Positions 8,141 to 16,806 of a stretch of 64,000 bases of DNA are shown piece by piece; within the stretch, counting starts at the first letter, position 1; each line of letters opens with the position of its first letter. Position numbers and translations under genes: made by a program. The notes under the pieces were generated by a model. It was not told the DNA's origin and ran no database searches. It saw only the letters and a program-made list of their open reading frames with translations. Source of the stretch: Sporomusa acidovorans (GTDB lineage: Bacteria > Bacillota > Negativicutes > Sporomusales > Sporomusaceae); the NCBI RefSeq assembly GCF_900101845.1, contig NZ_FNAM01000028.1:16827-80826 (forward strand). Reading direction: 5' to 3'.

Positions 8141-8931
8141 TGATTAAGATGGCAATGTTAGCAGCTTTTTATTGTACGATAATTCTCTTTTTTTTAAGTT
8201 CTATATTTTACTATATACAAGTCCAAAGTTGTGGAAAAATTGCTACCTCATTGGCTTTTGCCGGTCTCATTACAAATACAATTGTGCTAATCTTTAGAGT
8301 TGTGCTAACTGGGCAAGGATCATTTTCTAACAGTGTGGAGTTTCTTGTTCTATTATCGTGGTTATGTGTACTGTTTTACCTAATTTTTGAATATAAGTTT
8401 AAAACACGATCAGCGGGATTTGTTATGTTGTCTTTGGCTGGGTTCTTGGTACTGTTCATTGCTGTTGTTATGCCGCGAGGCTTGATTATGGTTGAGTTCC
8501 AGCCGCCGGTTCTCAAGAGTATCTGGCTTTCTGCACATGTATTTACAGCAGTTTTAGCATATGGCGCTTTTGCTTTAGCAGCCGCTATATCAGCATCTTA
8601 CTTATTTTACACAAGGCAAAGTTTCAAGGGGCTGGATGTAGAGAAAGCTGTTTACAGTATTATTGTCTTTGGCTTTTTAACGCTAACCATAACGATTATT
8701 TTGGGTGCAATTTGGGCGGAGCAGGCTTGGGGAAGCTACTGGTCATGGGATCCTAAAGAAATTTGGTCGTTGATTACTTGGGGGGTCTATGCACTATACT
8801 TTCACTTTCGCAACTCTAAGAACTGGAGTGAACCGCTGACGGCAAGATTTGCAATTATTGGATTTATCATCGTATTGTTTACGTTTTTCGGAGTCAATTT
8901 TTTAATGCGGGGCTTACATAGTTATGCATAA
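8140..8931 (+). CDS. resC: ResC/CcsA-like haem-handling cytochrome c synthase subunit
   Basis: A 263-residue protein with about eight membrane segments. The signature is the tryptophan-rich WWD haem-binding loop WGSYWSWDPKEIWSLITW near residues 195-212, flanked by conserved histidines (SAHVFTAV before, YFHFR after). Partner of ResB in System II cytochrome c maturation. It is translationally coupled to resB by the TAATG overlap and is the last gene of the respiratory module. The following 271 bp to 9202 show no gene. Confidence 0.9.
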   Translation: MIKMAMLAAFYCTIILFFLSSIFYYIQVQSCGKIATSLAFAGLITNTIVLIFRVVLTGQGSFSNSVEFLVLLSWLCVLFYLIFEYKFKTRSAGFVMLSLAGFLVLFIAVVMPRGLIMVEFQPPVLKSIWLSAHVFTAVLAYGAFALAAAISASYLFYTRQSFKGLDVEKAVYSIIVFGFLTLTITIILGAIWAEQAWGSYWSWDPKEIWSLITWGVYALYFHFRNSKNWSEPLTARFAIIGFIIVLFTFFGVNFLMRGLHSYA

Positions 8932-9202
8932 AGGCTCTCATATAATAATGGTACTTTAATTACTATAGATGCTGCCCCAAAAATTGGCATAGGTTATGTC
9001 GGTATATCATTGGATGGCCTCTTCGTAAAGTAAATGATAGCTTTCGCTGGTAAAAAGGAGCTGTTCATGCTGCTATATGGAATTTGAGACATTGTTTTCA
9101 AGAGCATAAAGAATGTCGGCACCCCGTACTCATGACACGCAAGATATCTTAGGATTGTTGGGGATACTACCTTTATTCCATCATTTGAAAAGGAGTACTA
9201 CC

Positions 9203-11842
9203 ATGAATCCGTACGTGCTTTACTTCTCGGAAATTAATAAATCAAGTCTGGCATTGGTCGGCGGAAAAGGGGCAAATCTTGGTGAATTGTGCCGTATTCC
9301 TGGAGTTGAGGTGCCTGCGGGCTTCTGTATTACCACCCAGGCTTATGCCGATTTCATTAACACGAGCGAGGAGTTTGCCTCGCTTCTGGAATCCCTGCGG
9401 TTCATTGACACTGAATCACTAGCGGAAATCAAAACAATAGGAGAGCGCATACGCGCTCATCTCGAAAGTCTCGACATTCCTGACCCTATTGAGCAGGAAA
9501 TTGTCCACGCTTGGAAACTAACAGGCAATCAGCATGCCTATGCTGTTCGCTCCAGCGCCACAGCGGAAGACCTGCCGGGAGCATCCTTCGCCGGGCAGCA
9601 GGACACCTATTTGAATATCAAGGGGGAGAGTGAGCTTCTCGCCCATGTCCGCAAATGCTGGGCATCACTGTTTACCGACCGGGCCATTACCTACCGGGCA
9701 AAAAATGGCTTTGACCATCGTAAGGTGCTGCTGTCGGTAGTCGTACAGCAGATGGTTTTTCCTGAGGTGTCGGGTATTATGTTTACCGCTGATCCGGTGA
9801 CAGGCAATCGCAAGGTGGTTTCGATCGACGCCGCTTTCGGGCTGGGGGAAGCGCTGGTGTCGGGGCTGGTAAACGCCGACCTTTACAAGGTGCGAGCCGA
9901 TAGGATCATTAAAAGGCAGATAGCTGTCAAAAAACTGGCCATCTATCCTTTAGCCGATGGCGATACAGTAAAGCGGGAAATCCCTTTGGAGTGGCAAAGC
10001 GAGCAGGCGTTGGCCGACGAGGCCATTTTGGCGCTGGCACGGGTGGGAAGACTGATTGAGGAGCATTTCGGCAGGCCGCAAGATATCGAATGGGGCTATG
10101 CCGGCGGCAAGATTTATATCGTCCAGAGCCGGCCGATAACCACGCTGTATCCCTTGCCGGAAGTGGCGGACAACAGGCCGCGGGTGTTCGTTTCCTTCGG
10201 CCATGTCCAGATGATGACCGACCCGATCAGGCCGCTGGGTATGTCCATTTGGGAGAAAACGATGGCGGTGATCGACAACCAGTATAGTCTGGTGCCGGCC
10301 GGGGGACGCCTGTACCTCGACATAACCGACTCACTTGCCTCCTGGCTGGGCCGCAAGACGGCGCCGGTGATGTACAGCAAGTCGGACGCGCTTTTGAGCA
10401 GCGCCATCGCCGAGGTCATCCGCCGCCGCGATTTCATTGCTACGCTGAGGCCGCGCAAACAGGCTGCGGGTGCGAAATCATACACGAGAAAAAGCATGGC
10501 CACGATTGCCGGGTCGACGTTCGAAATGCTGTTTAGGGAGAAAATCGAAGCCCCTGATGTATCGGCAATCGCCGGCAAGGTCATCGGCGAGCTACGGCGC
10601 GACCTGACACGGCTGTCGGGACGGGAACGGCTGGATTTGATCGCCGGTCATTTCAGCAAGGGCTTCGAGGTCTTTATGGAAGGGATCGGGCGGCCCGTGT
10701 TCGCGGCCTGGATGGCGTCGATGCTGATCGGCTGGCTGGCGCGCCACTGGCTGGGCGAGCCGTCGCCACTGGACGAACTGACCAAGTCGGCACCGGGCAA
10801 CGTGTCAACAGAAATGGGGCTGGAGCTGGGCGACCTGGCCGACGTTATTCGCCCTTACCCGTCCGCGCTGGAGTACATGAAGGAGGCGGACGACGCCGCT
10901 TTTTTGGACGGCCTGGGGCGGGTTGAGGGCGGCGAGGCGATCCGGCCGGCGTTCACGGCCTTTTTGGCTAAATACGGCATGCGCTGTCCGGGAGAAATTG
11001 ATATCACCCGGCCTAGATGGCGGGAAAAGCCAACCCAATTGGTACCGGCGATCGTCAGCCACATCCAGAGTGCGGAGCCGGGCGAGCATCGCCTGAGGTT
11101 CGCCCAGGGGAAGGTAGAGGCCGAACAGGCAGCACAAACGCTGCTGTTGCGTTTGAAGCGGAAGATGGGCGGGAGTTTCAAATCCCGGTTGATGGGCAAG
11201 CTCATCAGGACGTACCGGGAGTTTATCGGCCTCAGGGAATACCCGAAATATCTTATGGTGAGTCTGCTCGACGAGTACAAGCAGGCGATCATGGAGGAGG
11301 CCGCAAGGCTGGTGGAGCGGGGGACGGTGGACCGGGCGGAGGACGTTTTTTATCTGACGCTGGAGGAACTAACGGCTGCGGTGACTACGGGTCAGGCCGA
11401 CCAGGGTAAAATCGCCGCTTTGAAGGAAAAATATGCAGAGTATGAGAAACTGAAGCCGCCGCGGGTGCTGACGAGCGAGGGTGAGACGCTTTTCGGCTCG
11501 TATACGCCGCGCGAACTGCCGGCGGGGGCGCTGGCGGGCACGCCCGTTTCCTCGGGAGTAGTCGAAGGACGGGCGCGGGTTATCACTAAGCTGGAAGAAG
11601 CCGATTTAGGAAAAGGCGATATTCTGGTAGCACCTTTTACCGATCCAGGTTGGACACCTTTATTCGTTTCGGCCAGCGGCCTGGTAACAGAAGTCGGCGG
11701 CCTCATGACCCATGGCGCTGTCGTAGCCCGTGAATACGGCATTCCCGCTGTGGTAGGGGTCGACGACGCAACGCACAAAATTCACGATGGTCAGATAATA
11801 CGGGTGGACGGTACACAGGGGTTCGTCGAGATTCTGGAATAG
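9203..11842 (+). CDS. PEP synthase / rifamycin phosphotransferase-like enzyme
   Basis: An 879-residue protein starting at ATG 9203 (AAAGGAG 7 bp upstream). Order: an ATP-grasp PEP/pyruvate-binding domain (GGKGANLGEL, then PAGFCITTQAY; AVRSSATAEDLPGASFAGQ near residue 110; QSRPITTLYP near 310), a central helical domain, and the C-terminal swivelling phosphohistidine domain with TEVGGLMTHGAVVAREYGIP and catalytic His837. No PEP-binding barrel of true PEP synthase is present. The length (about 870) and order match Rph enzymes, which use ATP to phosphorylate rifamycin, but close relatives are often annotated as PEP synthase. From about 9.9 to 11.6 kb the gene is clearly GC-rich compared with both sides, suggesting acquisition by transfer. 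Antibiotic resistance is a family-based possibility, not shown. Confidence 0.75.
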   Translation: MNPYVLYFSEINKSSLALVGGKGANLGELCRIPGVEVPAGFCITTQAYADFINTSEEFASLLESLRFIDTESLAEIKTIGERIRAHLESLDIPDPIEQEIVHAWKLTGNQHAYAVRSSATAEDLPGASFAGQQDTYLNIKGESELLAHVRKCWASLFTDRAITYRAKNGFDHRKVLLSVVVQQMVFPEVSGIMFTADPVTGNRKVVSIDAAFGLGEALVSGLVNADLYKVRADRIIKRQIAVKKLAIYPLADGDTVKREIPLEWQSEQALADEAILALARVGRLIEEHFGRPQDIEWGYAGGKIYIVQSRPITTLYPLPEVADNRPRVFVSFGHVQMMTDPIRPLGMSIWEKTMAVIDNQYSLVPAGGRLYLDITDSLASWLGRKTAPVMYSKSDALLSSAIAEVIRRRDFIATLRPRKQAAGAKSYTRKSMATIAGSTFEMLFREKIEAPDVSAIAGKVIGELRRDLTRLSGRERLDLIAGHFSKGFEVFMEGIGRPVFAAWMASMLIGWLARHWLGEPSPLDELTKSAPGNVSTEMGLELGDLADVIRPYPSALEYMKEADDAAFLDGLGRVEGGEAIRPAFTAFLAKYGMRCPGEIDITRPRWREKPTQLVPAIVSHIQSAEPGEHRLRFAQGKVEAEQAAQTLLLRLKRKMGGSFKSRLMGKLIRTYREFIGLREYPKYLMVSLLDEYKQAIMEEAARLVERGTVDRAEDVFYLTLEELTAAVTTGQADQGKIAALKEKYAEYEKLKPPRVLTSEGETLFGSYTPRELPAGALAGTPVSSGVVEGRARVITKLEEADLGKGDILVAPFTDPGWTPLFVSASGLVTEVGGLMTHGAVVAREYGIPAVVGVDDATHKIHDGQIIRVDGTQGFVEILE

Positions 11843-11876
11843 TGTATGCTTTAAACCGGTGCAATTAATGCTATAT

Positions 11877-11967
11877 TCGCCTCTTGCACGGATTTCCTCC
11901 ACCATGAAAAATAATGCCTAAAGCAGCCGGAGCTTTGTCGGTTAAGCTGCTTTAGGCGTTTTTATTA
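11877..11967. repeat. ~90-bp hairpin repeat, copy 1
   Basis: Shares CTCTTGCACGGATTTCCTCC, CATGAAAAA and the hairpin GCCTAAAGCAGC...GCTGCTTTAGGC with copies at 13683 and 16661. The hairpin is followed by GTTTTTATTAT, so this copy can also terminate the PEP-synthase-like gene and, in the other direction, the convergent EamA gene. Confidence 0.75.
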
Positions 11968-11979
11968 TCGAAGATCATG

Positions 11980-12840
11980 CTACCCTATAGACAGCGCTCC
12001 CAAGCCAATGACCATCGCGCTGGCGCCGGCGGCACGAATCTTCATATTTCCTTCCGCTAGCAGTCTGGCTCCCATCACAGTGCCTATTAGAATGCTGATT
12101 TCTCTCGCTGGTGCGATATAACTTACAGGACTGAATACCATCGCAGTCAAAACCAAAATATACGCCAATGGACACAAAATAGCCACACTAATAACTTCGA
12201 TTTTATGACTGGCCCATTGGTTTTTTACGTTTCCCCAATTTTTTAACGCGTATGGGGTTAAAAGAAATACTCGTCCTAAGTTTGCCGACCAATCAAGAAG
12301 TAAAGGCGGTATCAGGAAAGTGCTGACAGCCAATTTGTCTGAGAGCGTGTAGCCAGCAATCACAGTGCCGCAGAGAATAGCAAATACCATCGGCCTGCGG
12401 GCGGCAGGTTCCGTCAGTTTTAAGGGATTCCCTGTGATTACAACAATCCCTAAGCCAATCAATACCGTTCCGGCAAGCGCTAGTGCGGACGGATGTTCGC
12501 CTAAGACGACAATGGCTGCAATCGTCGAGAGCATTGGGCCTGTACCGCGAGCGAGAGGATAAATGACCGAAAGATCACCAATCCGGTAGCCTTTGTCCAA
12601 CAAGCTAAAATATAGAGTGTGCATTGCGGCGCTGCCCAGCATAAACCCTAATTGCTGCCAACCAATAACCGGCTTTTGTACGACGATGATCCATACAGCT
12701 AGCGGGAAATACAGCAAAGCGGAAAGAGCAGCGAATAGCCAAATAAAGGCTGTACCGCCGCATGCTTTCTTGGCTAAGTAATTCCAGGTAGCATGACCGA
12801 AGGCGGCAATCAGGACAAGAACAATAGCCAATTCTGTCAT
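11980..12840 (-). CDS. EamA/DMT-family transporter
   Basis: A 286-residue integral membrane protein with ten predicted hydrophobic helices forming two EamA repeats (the first around GHATWNYLAKKA, the second after RRPMVFAILCGTVIAGYT). Drug/metabolite transporters of this type export amino acids, metabolites or drugs across the inner membrane. It is divergent from a broken LysR-type gene at 12976, and the 135-bp AT-rich gap between them would hold the shared control region. Since the regulator is broken, the exporter may no longer be regulated by it. Substrate unknown. Confidence 0.85.
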   Translation of the reverse strand: MTELAIVLVLIAAFGHATWNYLAKKACGGTAFIWLFAALSALLYFPLAVWIIVVQKPVIGWQQLGFMLGSAAMHTLYFSLLDKGYRIGDLSVIYPLARGTGPMLSTIAAIVVLGEHPSALALAGTVLIGLGIVVITGNPLKLTEPAARRPMVFAILCGTVIAGYTLSDKLAVSTFLIPPLLLDWSANLGRVFLLTPYALKNWGNVKNQWASHKIEVISVAILCPLAYILVLTAMVFSPVSYIAPAREISILIGTVMGARLLAEGNMKIRAAGASAMVIGLGALSIG

Positions 12841-12975
12841 ATAATCCCTCCCATGAAAATAAGTATTTGACCTTTGGCTTTATTAATGATAATTTTAGAT
12901 ATATAGAATAATATTGTAAAGTTCAAATATTTTGTAATATATATTAACATTTTCTATATATTAAGAGGTGTTTTT

Positions 12976-13595
12976 ATGTACTTTCCCGGAATTGAGGCGT
13001 TTTTAGCCATCGTAAAGACCGAGAGTATAAGCAAGGCAGCGGAATTTTTGCATTTATCGCAGGCTACGGTAAGCTATCGGTTAAAGACCTTGGAGCAGGA
13101 AATGGGCGGCCTTTTGGTGGAGAGAAGAAAAGGGGCATCCAAAATCAGCCTGACGCCAAAAGGGGAAAACTTTTTTAGCATTGCGGAAAGATGGGATGCT
13201 CTCTGGCGGGAAACCAAAATCTTACAGGCCAGTGACGCTCAGTTAAGTCTGGCAATTAGTGCGGCCGAAAGTATAAGCATTTTGTTTTGCCGCCTTTATA
13301 TCGCATGTTAAATCAGCATAACCCACCGATACGACTGCAAATTCGTACTCAGCATACACAGGAAGCATTTGATAGTATTGAGCGCCGCGAGATGGATGTG
13401 GCGTTTGTGGTGCGGGAGATAGCATCACCGAGTGTCACGGTTAAACCGTTTTTTGCTGAAGAAATGATGCTGCTGCGTCCTGCTGCACCGGGACGTCAGG
13501 AAGGGGAGACCGTTGAAATAAAACAATTGGCACCGCAACACGAAGTCTTCATAATTTCCCTACCCGGCTTTAAACAAGACTCTCCATATTCTTGA
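12976..13595 (+). pseudogene. LysR-family regulator, frameshifted and truncated
   Basis: The first frame (12976-13311) encodes the LysR winged-helix domain (FLHLSQATVSYRLKTLEQE) and the start of the linker. Near 13281 the homology moves to another frame: adding one T in the ATTTTGTTTTG tract restores ISIFVLPPLYRMLNQ, after which the second frame (to 13595) runs through half of the substrate-binding domain. The last third of the usual ~300 residues is missing, so this is decay and not just a sequencing slip. It is divergent from the EamA exporter. Confidence 0.8.
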
Positions 13596-13682
13596 CCATT
13601 ATCTGCAAACTATATTTGGAGTACATGCTTGTCATCTATAATGATGACAGAAACATGGCTAACGCATGAAAAATGAAAATTA

Positions 13683-13782
13683 GGTGGATTTATCCTCTTA
13701 CACGGATTGCCTCCATCATGAAAAAAACGCCTAAAGCAGCCAGAACTTTGTCGGCAAAATGCTTTAGGTGTTTTTATTATAG
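13683..13782. repeat. ~90-bp hairpin repeat, copy 2
   Basis: Contains GATTTATCCTCTTACACGG, CATCATGAAAAAAACGCC and the hairpin CCTAAAGCA...TGCTTTAGG followed by TGTTTTTATTAT. It is more diverged than copies 1 and 3. It follows the LysR pseudogene and precedes the 3' end of a minus-strand membrane gene. Confidence 0.7.
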
Positions 13783-13866
13783 AAGATTACTGATTTAAAT
13801 GCAATTACCGTCTTGTGGGGGCATTGGAGCAACCCGTCCCCCTGGATACCCTTAAAGAGCCGTGAC

Positions 13867-14313
13867 TTATATGATACCTTCGAAGCGCAGCATAATTTCA
13901 GCAATTATGGAAGAAAAGAGGAAGGTACCTGTATAAACTGCTAAGGCGACAACGATTATTTTCCAGGACATTTTCTTAAATGCGTCAATGTCCTTGCCGA
14001 CAGCCAGCCCCGCATAAGCTAGGACAGGAGTACAAATTGCGAGAAAATCAATTTTGGCTGTATAGGTAGTGATTAGTTTTGCTACAGGCGAAATAGGCAT
14101 GGTTGCAACAAGCGCCACAATAGATACCCAGAAAACCATTGGCAAATTTACAGGGGACAGGCGGGTGATTAATGCACCTGCCAAAGTAATGATCAGCATA
14201 AAACTGTAACCAATTAAAGAATCTATGACAGGAACATGGTAGCCGATGGCATTGCCCGCAGTTGTTAAAATTCCTAATATCGCCAGAGAAATGAACATAT
14301 TGGAAATATTCAT
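13867..14313 (-). CDS. Small integral membrane protein, partner of the DUF3100 protein
   Basis: A 148-residue protein made of five hydrophobic helices with short loops; no catalytic motif seen. Its ATG lies 2 bp after the stop of the DUF3100 gene, and GAAGGAGG overlaps the end of that gene, so the two are translationally linked. Similar membrane pairs occur beside M20 amidohydrolases, as here, and probably form a transporter for the amidohydrolase substrate. I do not recognise a named family with certainty. Confidence 0.75.
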   Translation of the reverse strand: MNISNMFISLAILGILTTAGNAIGYHVPVIDSLIGYSFMLIITLAGALITRLSPVNLPMVFWVSIVALVATMPISPVAKLITTYTAKIDFLAICTPVLAYAGLAVGKDIDAFKKMSWKIIVVALAVYTGTFLFSSIIAEIMLRFEGII

Positions 14314-14315
14314 GC

Positions 14316-15119
14316 TTACGCCTCCTTCTTTGCTTCTTTTGGACCAAGTATTGGTTTTAAAATGCCATATAGTTTTTCTGTTAACGGCAAAGAAATAAAG
14401 AGAGAAAAATAAATTCCGACAACGGTTGTTAAAAGATTAGCAGCACCGGCAAACATTAAAATTTCGTTGCCTTGGTCAGGAAATACAGCTTTAATAGCTC
14501 CCGAAGCCGCGGCCATCATACTGCCGGAACCGACTCCGGCTCCCATTGCCAGTGCATAAGGATGAAGTATATGTAAAGCTCCTAAATAGCCGGCCAATAG
14601 ACCAAGCCAAACAGCGCCAAATAATGTACCGCATATGTAGATTGACATAACACCACGGCCTTCTGGCGAAGTCAAACCATATTTTTCACTAATAATAGCA
14701 ATGTTAGGTTCCCGGTCAATCGAAAAGGTAGCACCAATCGATTCACGGCCAAGGCCTAGGGCAATGGCAATTGGCAGACCCAAAACGACCGTTCCCAAAA
14801 AGTGCCCAAGCTCCTGAAAAGATAAAGCAAGTCCTGATTGAAGGATTTTTATAATTTGCGGTCCGATGACAGTTCCTAATTTGGTTACCAGCATTAAGGT
14901 AGTAATGCTCAAGACACTGGAGGCAATATCCATATCCTTATCTTTTAATACTCTTAAACGGGGGAGACTAATAATGCCACCAATCACCATGGCATATAGC
15001 ATGGGCAGGAAAAAAAGAATGCCAGGGCCGAGCGGAACTTTCTTCGCACCAATCCACTCACAGACCGCTACCATGATTAGTGCAATTACATGTATGCGCC
15101 AGTTTTTTAAAATGTTCAA
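14316..15119 (-). CDS. DUF3100-type integral membrane protein
   Basis: A 267-residue protein with about seven or eight membrane segments, beginning at TTG 15119 (AGGAGG 10 bp upstream). Recognised as DUF3100-like from the N-terminal WRIHVIALIMVAVCEWIGA, the central GLGRESIGATFSIDREPN and the glycine-rich MGAGVGSGSMMAAASGA. It heads a two-gene membrane operon, divergent from an M20 amidohydrolase gene 118 bp away. Function is not established; import of the amide substrate is the natural guess. Confidence 0.75.
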   Translation of the reverse strand: MNILKNWRIHVIALIMVAVCEWIGAKKVPLGPGILFFLPMLYAMVIGGIISLPRLRVLKDKDMDIASSVLSITTLMLVTKLGTVIGPQIIKILQSGLALSFQELGHFLGTVVLGLPIAIALGLGRESIGATFSIDREPNIAIISEKYGLTSPEGRGVMSIYICGTLFGAVWLGLLAGYLGALHILHPYALAMGAGVGSGSMMAAASGAIKAVFPDQGNEILMFAGAANLLTTVVGIYFSLFISLPLTEKLYGILKPILGPKEAKKEA

Positions 15120-15237
15120 GATGTCTAGTCCTCCTATACAAATGTATTTGTATTGAAAATATGGATAGTATTATACCACAAAAAATGTTTTTTTGGTATA
15201 ATTATAAAATGTCAAACTTTTAATAAGGAGCATTTAT

Positions 15238-16551
15238 ATGGATAGTAAATTATTAAAGGAAAGAGTTTTGCAGGCTATTGATGAACAGCGAGAAAGTATT
15301 ATCAAGCTAACACGTGAAATAGAAAAGCATCCTGAACTTGGCTATAAGGAAGCAAAAACGGCAGCGCTTGTCAAACAGCTGTTTAGCGATATTGGGCTAT
15401 CCTACTCTGATAATTTAGCTGTTACCGGTGTAAAAGCTAAATTAAAAGAGACAGGTATGGGACCCAATATTGCTATTTTAGGAGAAATGGATGCCGTTAT
15501 TTGTCCGGATAGTTCTTGTGCTGATCCTTTAACCGGCGCGTCACACGCCTGTGGTCATCACTTGCAACTGGGAGCTATGCTTGGTGCGGCTATGGGGTTA
15601 ACGCTAGGCAATGTTAGTGAGCATTTGGACGGCAATGTTAGTTTTATGGCTGTCCCGGCGGAAGAATATGTTGAAATAGCCTATCGCTTAAAACTAAGAG
15701 AAGAGGGGAAAATCCATTATTTAGGCGGAAAGCAGGAATTGATTTATCGCGGTGTATTTGATGATGTAGATATGGCTATGATGATTCATTCGGCTAAAAA
15801 CACACCGGAACCTACCGTGTTTATTGGTGAATCCAGTAACGGTTTTATTGCTAAGACCATTCACTATGTTGGCAAGGAAGCTCATGCAGCCGAAGCTCCC
15901 GAAGAGGGAATTAATGCTCTGAATGCGGCTATGCTGGGACTTATGGGAATTCATACTTTAAGGGAGACTTTTCCTGACAGCGATATTGTGCGGGTGCATC
16001 CAATCATCACTAAAGGGGGAGACTTGGTTAACAGCGTTCCTGCCGATGTGCGGTTAGAGACTTACGTTAGAGCAAAAACTATGGCATCTATCGAAGCTAC
16101 GCATGTAAAAGTGGATAGGGCGCTGATAGCTGGTGGCCAAGCAATTGGTGCTAAATGCAAAATTCAGAGCCTGCCGGGATATTTGCCGCTGGCTTGCTCT
16201 AGCGATTTTAATGAAATGTTTGTAAAAAATTCTCGCCAGTTCTTGTCTGAATCTAGTATAAAAAACAGCGGGCACTTTGGTGCTTCTACCGACATGGGAG
16301 ACGTATCTTGCTTGATGCCGGTTATACATCCCTATATTGGCGGGGTGACAGGGGCCTTGCACACCCGCGAATTTAAAGTGGTTGATTATGATGCGGCTTG
16401 TATTCTTCCCGCAAAATTAATGGCTATGACAGTGATCGATTTATTAGCCGATCAGGCAGTTAACGCTAAGAAAATTTTGCGTCAGCACTGTCCCCTAATG
16501 CAAAAAGATGAATACATAAGAAAAATGAATGATTATTTTTCAGGAGTATAA
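15238..16551 (+). CDS. M20-family amidohydrolase (aminoacylase/AbgA-like)
   Basis: A 437-residue metallohydrolase. N-terminal half: HPELGYKEAKTA, then the metal-binding GEMDAV (near residue 82) and ASHACGHHLQLGAM (near residue 104), the M20D signature with a metal-binding Cys-Gly-His-His, and the catalytic acid in PAEEYVE. The insert with GKEAHAAEAPEEGINALNA is the dimerisation lid domain, and the C-terminus carries the last metal histidine in GALHTREF. Such enzymes cleave N-acyl amino acids or aminobenzoyl-glutamate-like amides in the cytoplasm. AAGGAG precedes the ATG. Divergent from the DUF3100 membrane pair, with which it probably forms an uptake-and-hydrolysis unit. Confidence 0.85.
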   Translation: MDSKLLKERVLQAIDEQRESIIKLTREIEKHPELGYKEAKTAALVKQLFSDIGLSYSDNLAVTGVKAKLKETGMGPNIAILGEMDAVICPDSSCADPLTGASHACGHHLQLGAMLGAAMGLTLGNVSEHLDGNVSFMAVPAEEYVEIAYRLKLREEGKIHYLGGKQELIYRGVFDDVDMAMMIHSAKNTPEPTVFIGESSNGFIAKTIHYVGKEAHAAEAPEEGINALNAAMLGLMGIHTLRETFPDSDIVRVHPIITKGGDLVNSVPADVRLETYVRAKTMASIEATHVKVDRALIAGGQAIGAKCKIQSLPGYLPLACSSDFNEMFVKNSRQFLSESSIKNSGHFGASTDMGDVSCLMPVIHPYIGGVTGALHTREFKVVDYDAACILPAKLMAMTVIDLLADQAVNAKKILRQHCPLMQKDEYIRKMNDYFSGV

Positions 16552-16660
16552 CAAGTGGCTGCTCCGGTTACTTTGCTGCAATCTGCTCAAGATAAACAGT
16601 TGAAACAAGGTGACGATTCTCCTGTTTCCTGTTGTAAAAAAGATGCAAAAATAGAATTGG

Positions 16661-16750
16661 GTTGATTTATCCTCTTGCACGGATTTCCTTCATCATGAAA
16701 AACGCCTAAAGCAGCCGGAACCTTGTCGGTTAAGCTGCTTTAGGCGTTAA
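16661..16750. repeat. ~90-bp hairpin repeat, copy 3
   Basis: Same core as copies at 11877 and 13683: TGATTTATCCTCTTGCACGG, CATCATGAAAAACGCC and a hairpin (AACGCCTAAAGCAGC / GCTGCTTTAGGCGTT, 15-bp stem). Similarity to copy 2 extends about 17 bp to the left. It lies between the convergent ends of the amidohydrolase and B3/4 genes. Confidence 0.75.
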
Positions 16751-16806
16751 CTTACACAATTCTTCCACCTAGCGATAATATTATATCGCTAATGTGATAA
16801 TTCCTT

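Noticed and set aside
10805..11778. Several long frames on the minus strand and in other frames inside the PEP-synthase-like gene
   Set aside because: Shadows caused by high GC in a real gene; none has start signals or domain similarity.
12976..13311. Short LysR-like DNA-binding protein as a genuine small regulator
   Set aside because: The second half of the domain follows in another frame after one missing T, and the end is lost; decay explains it better.
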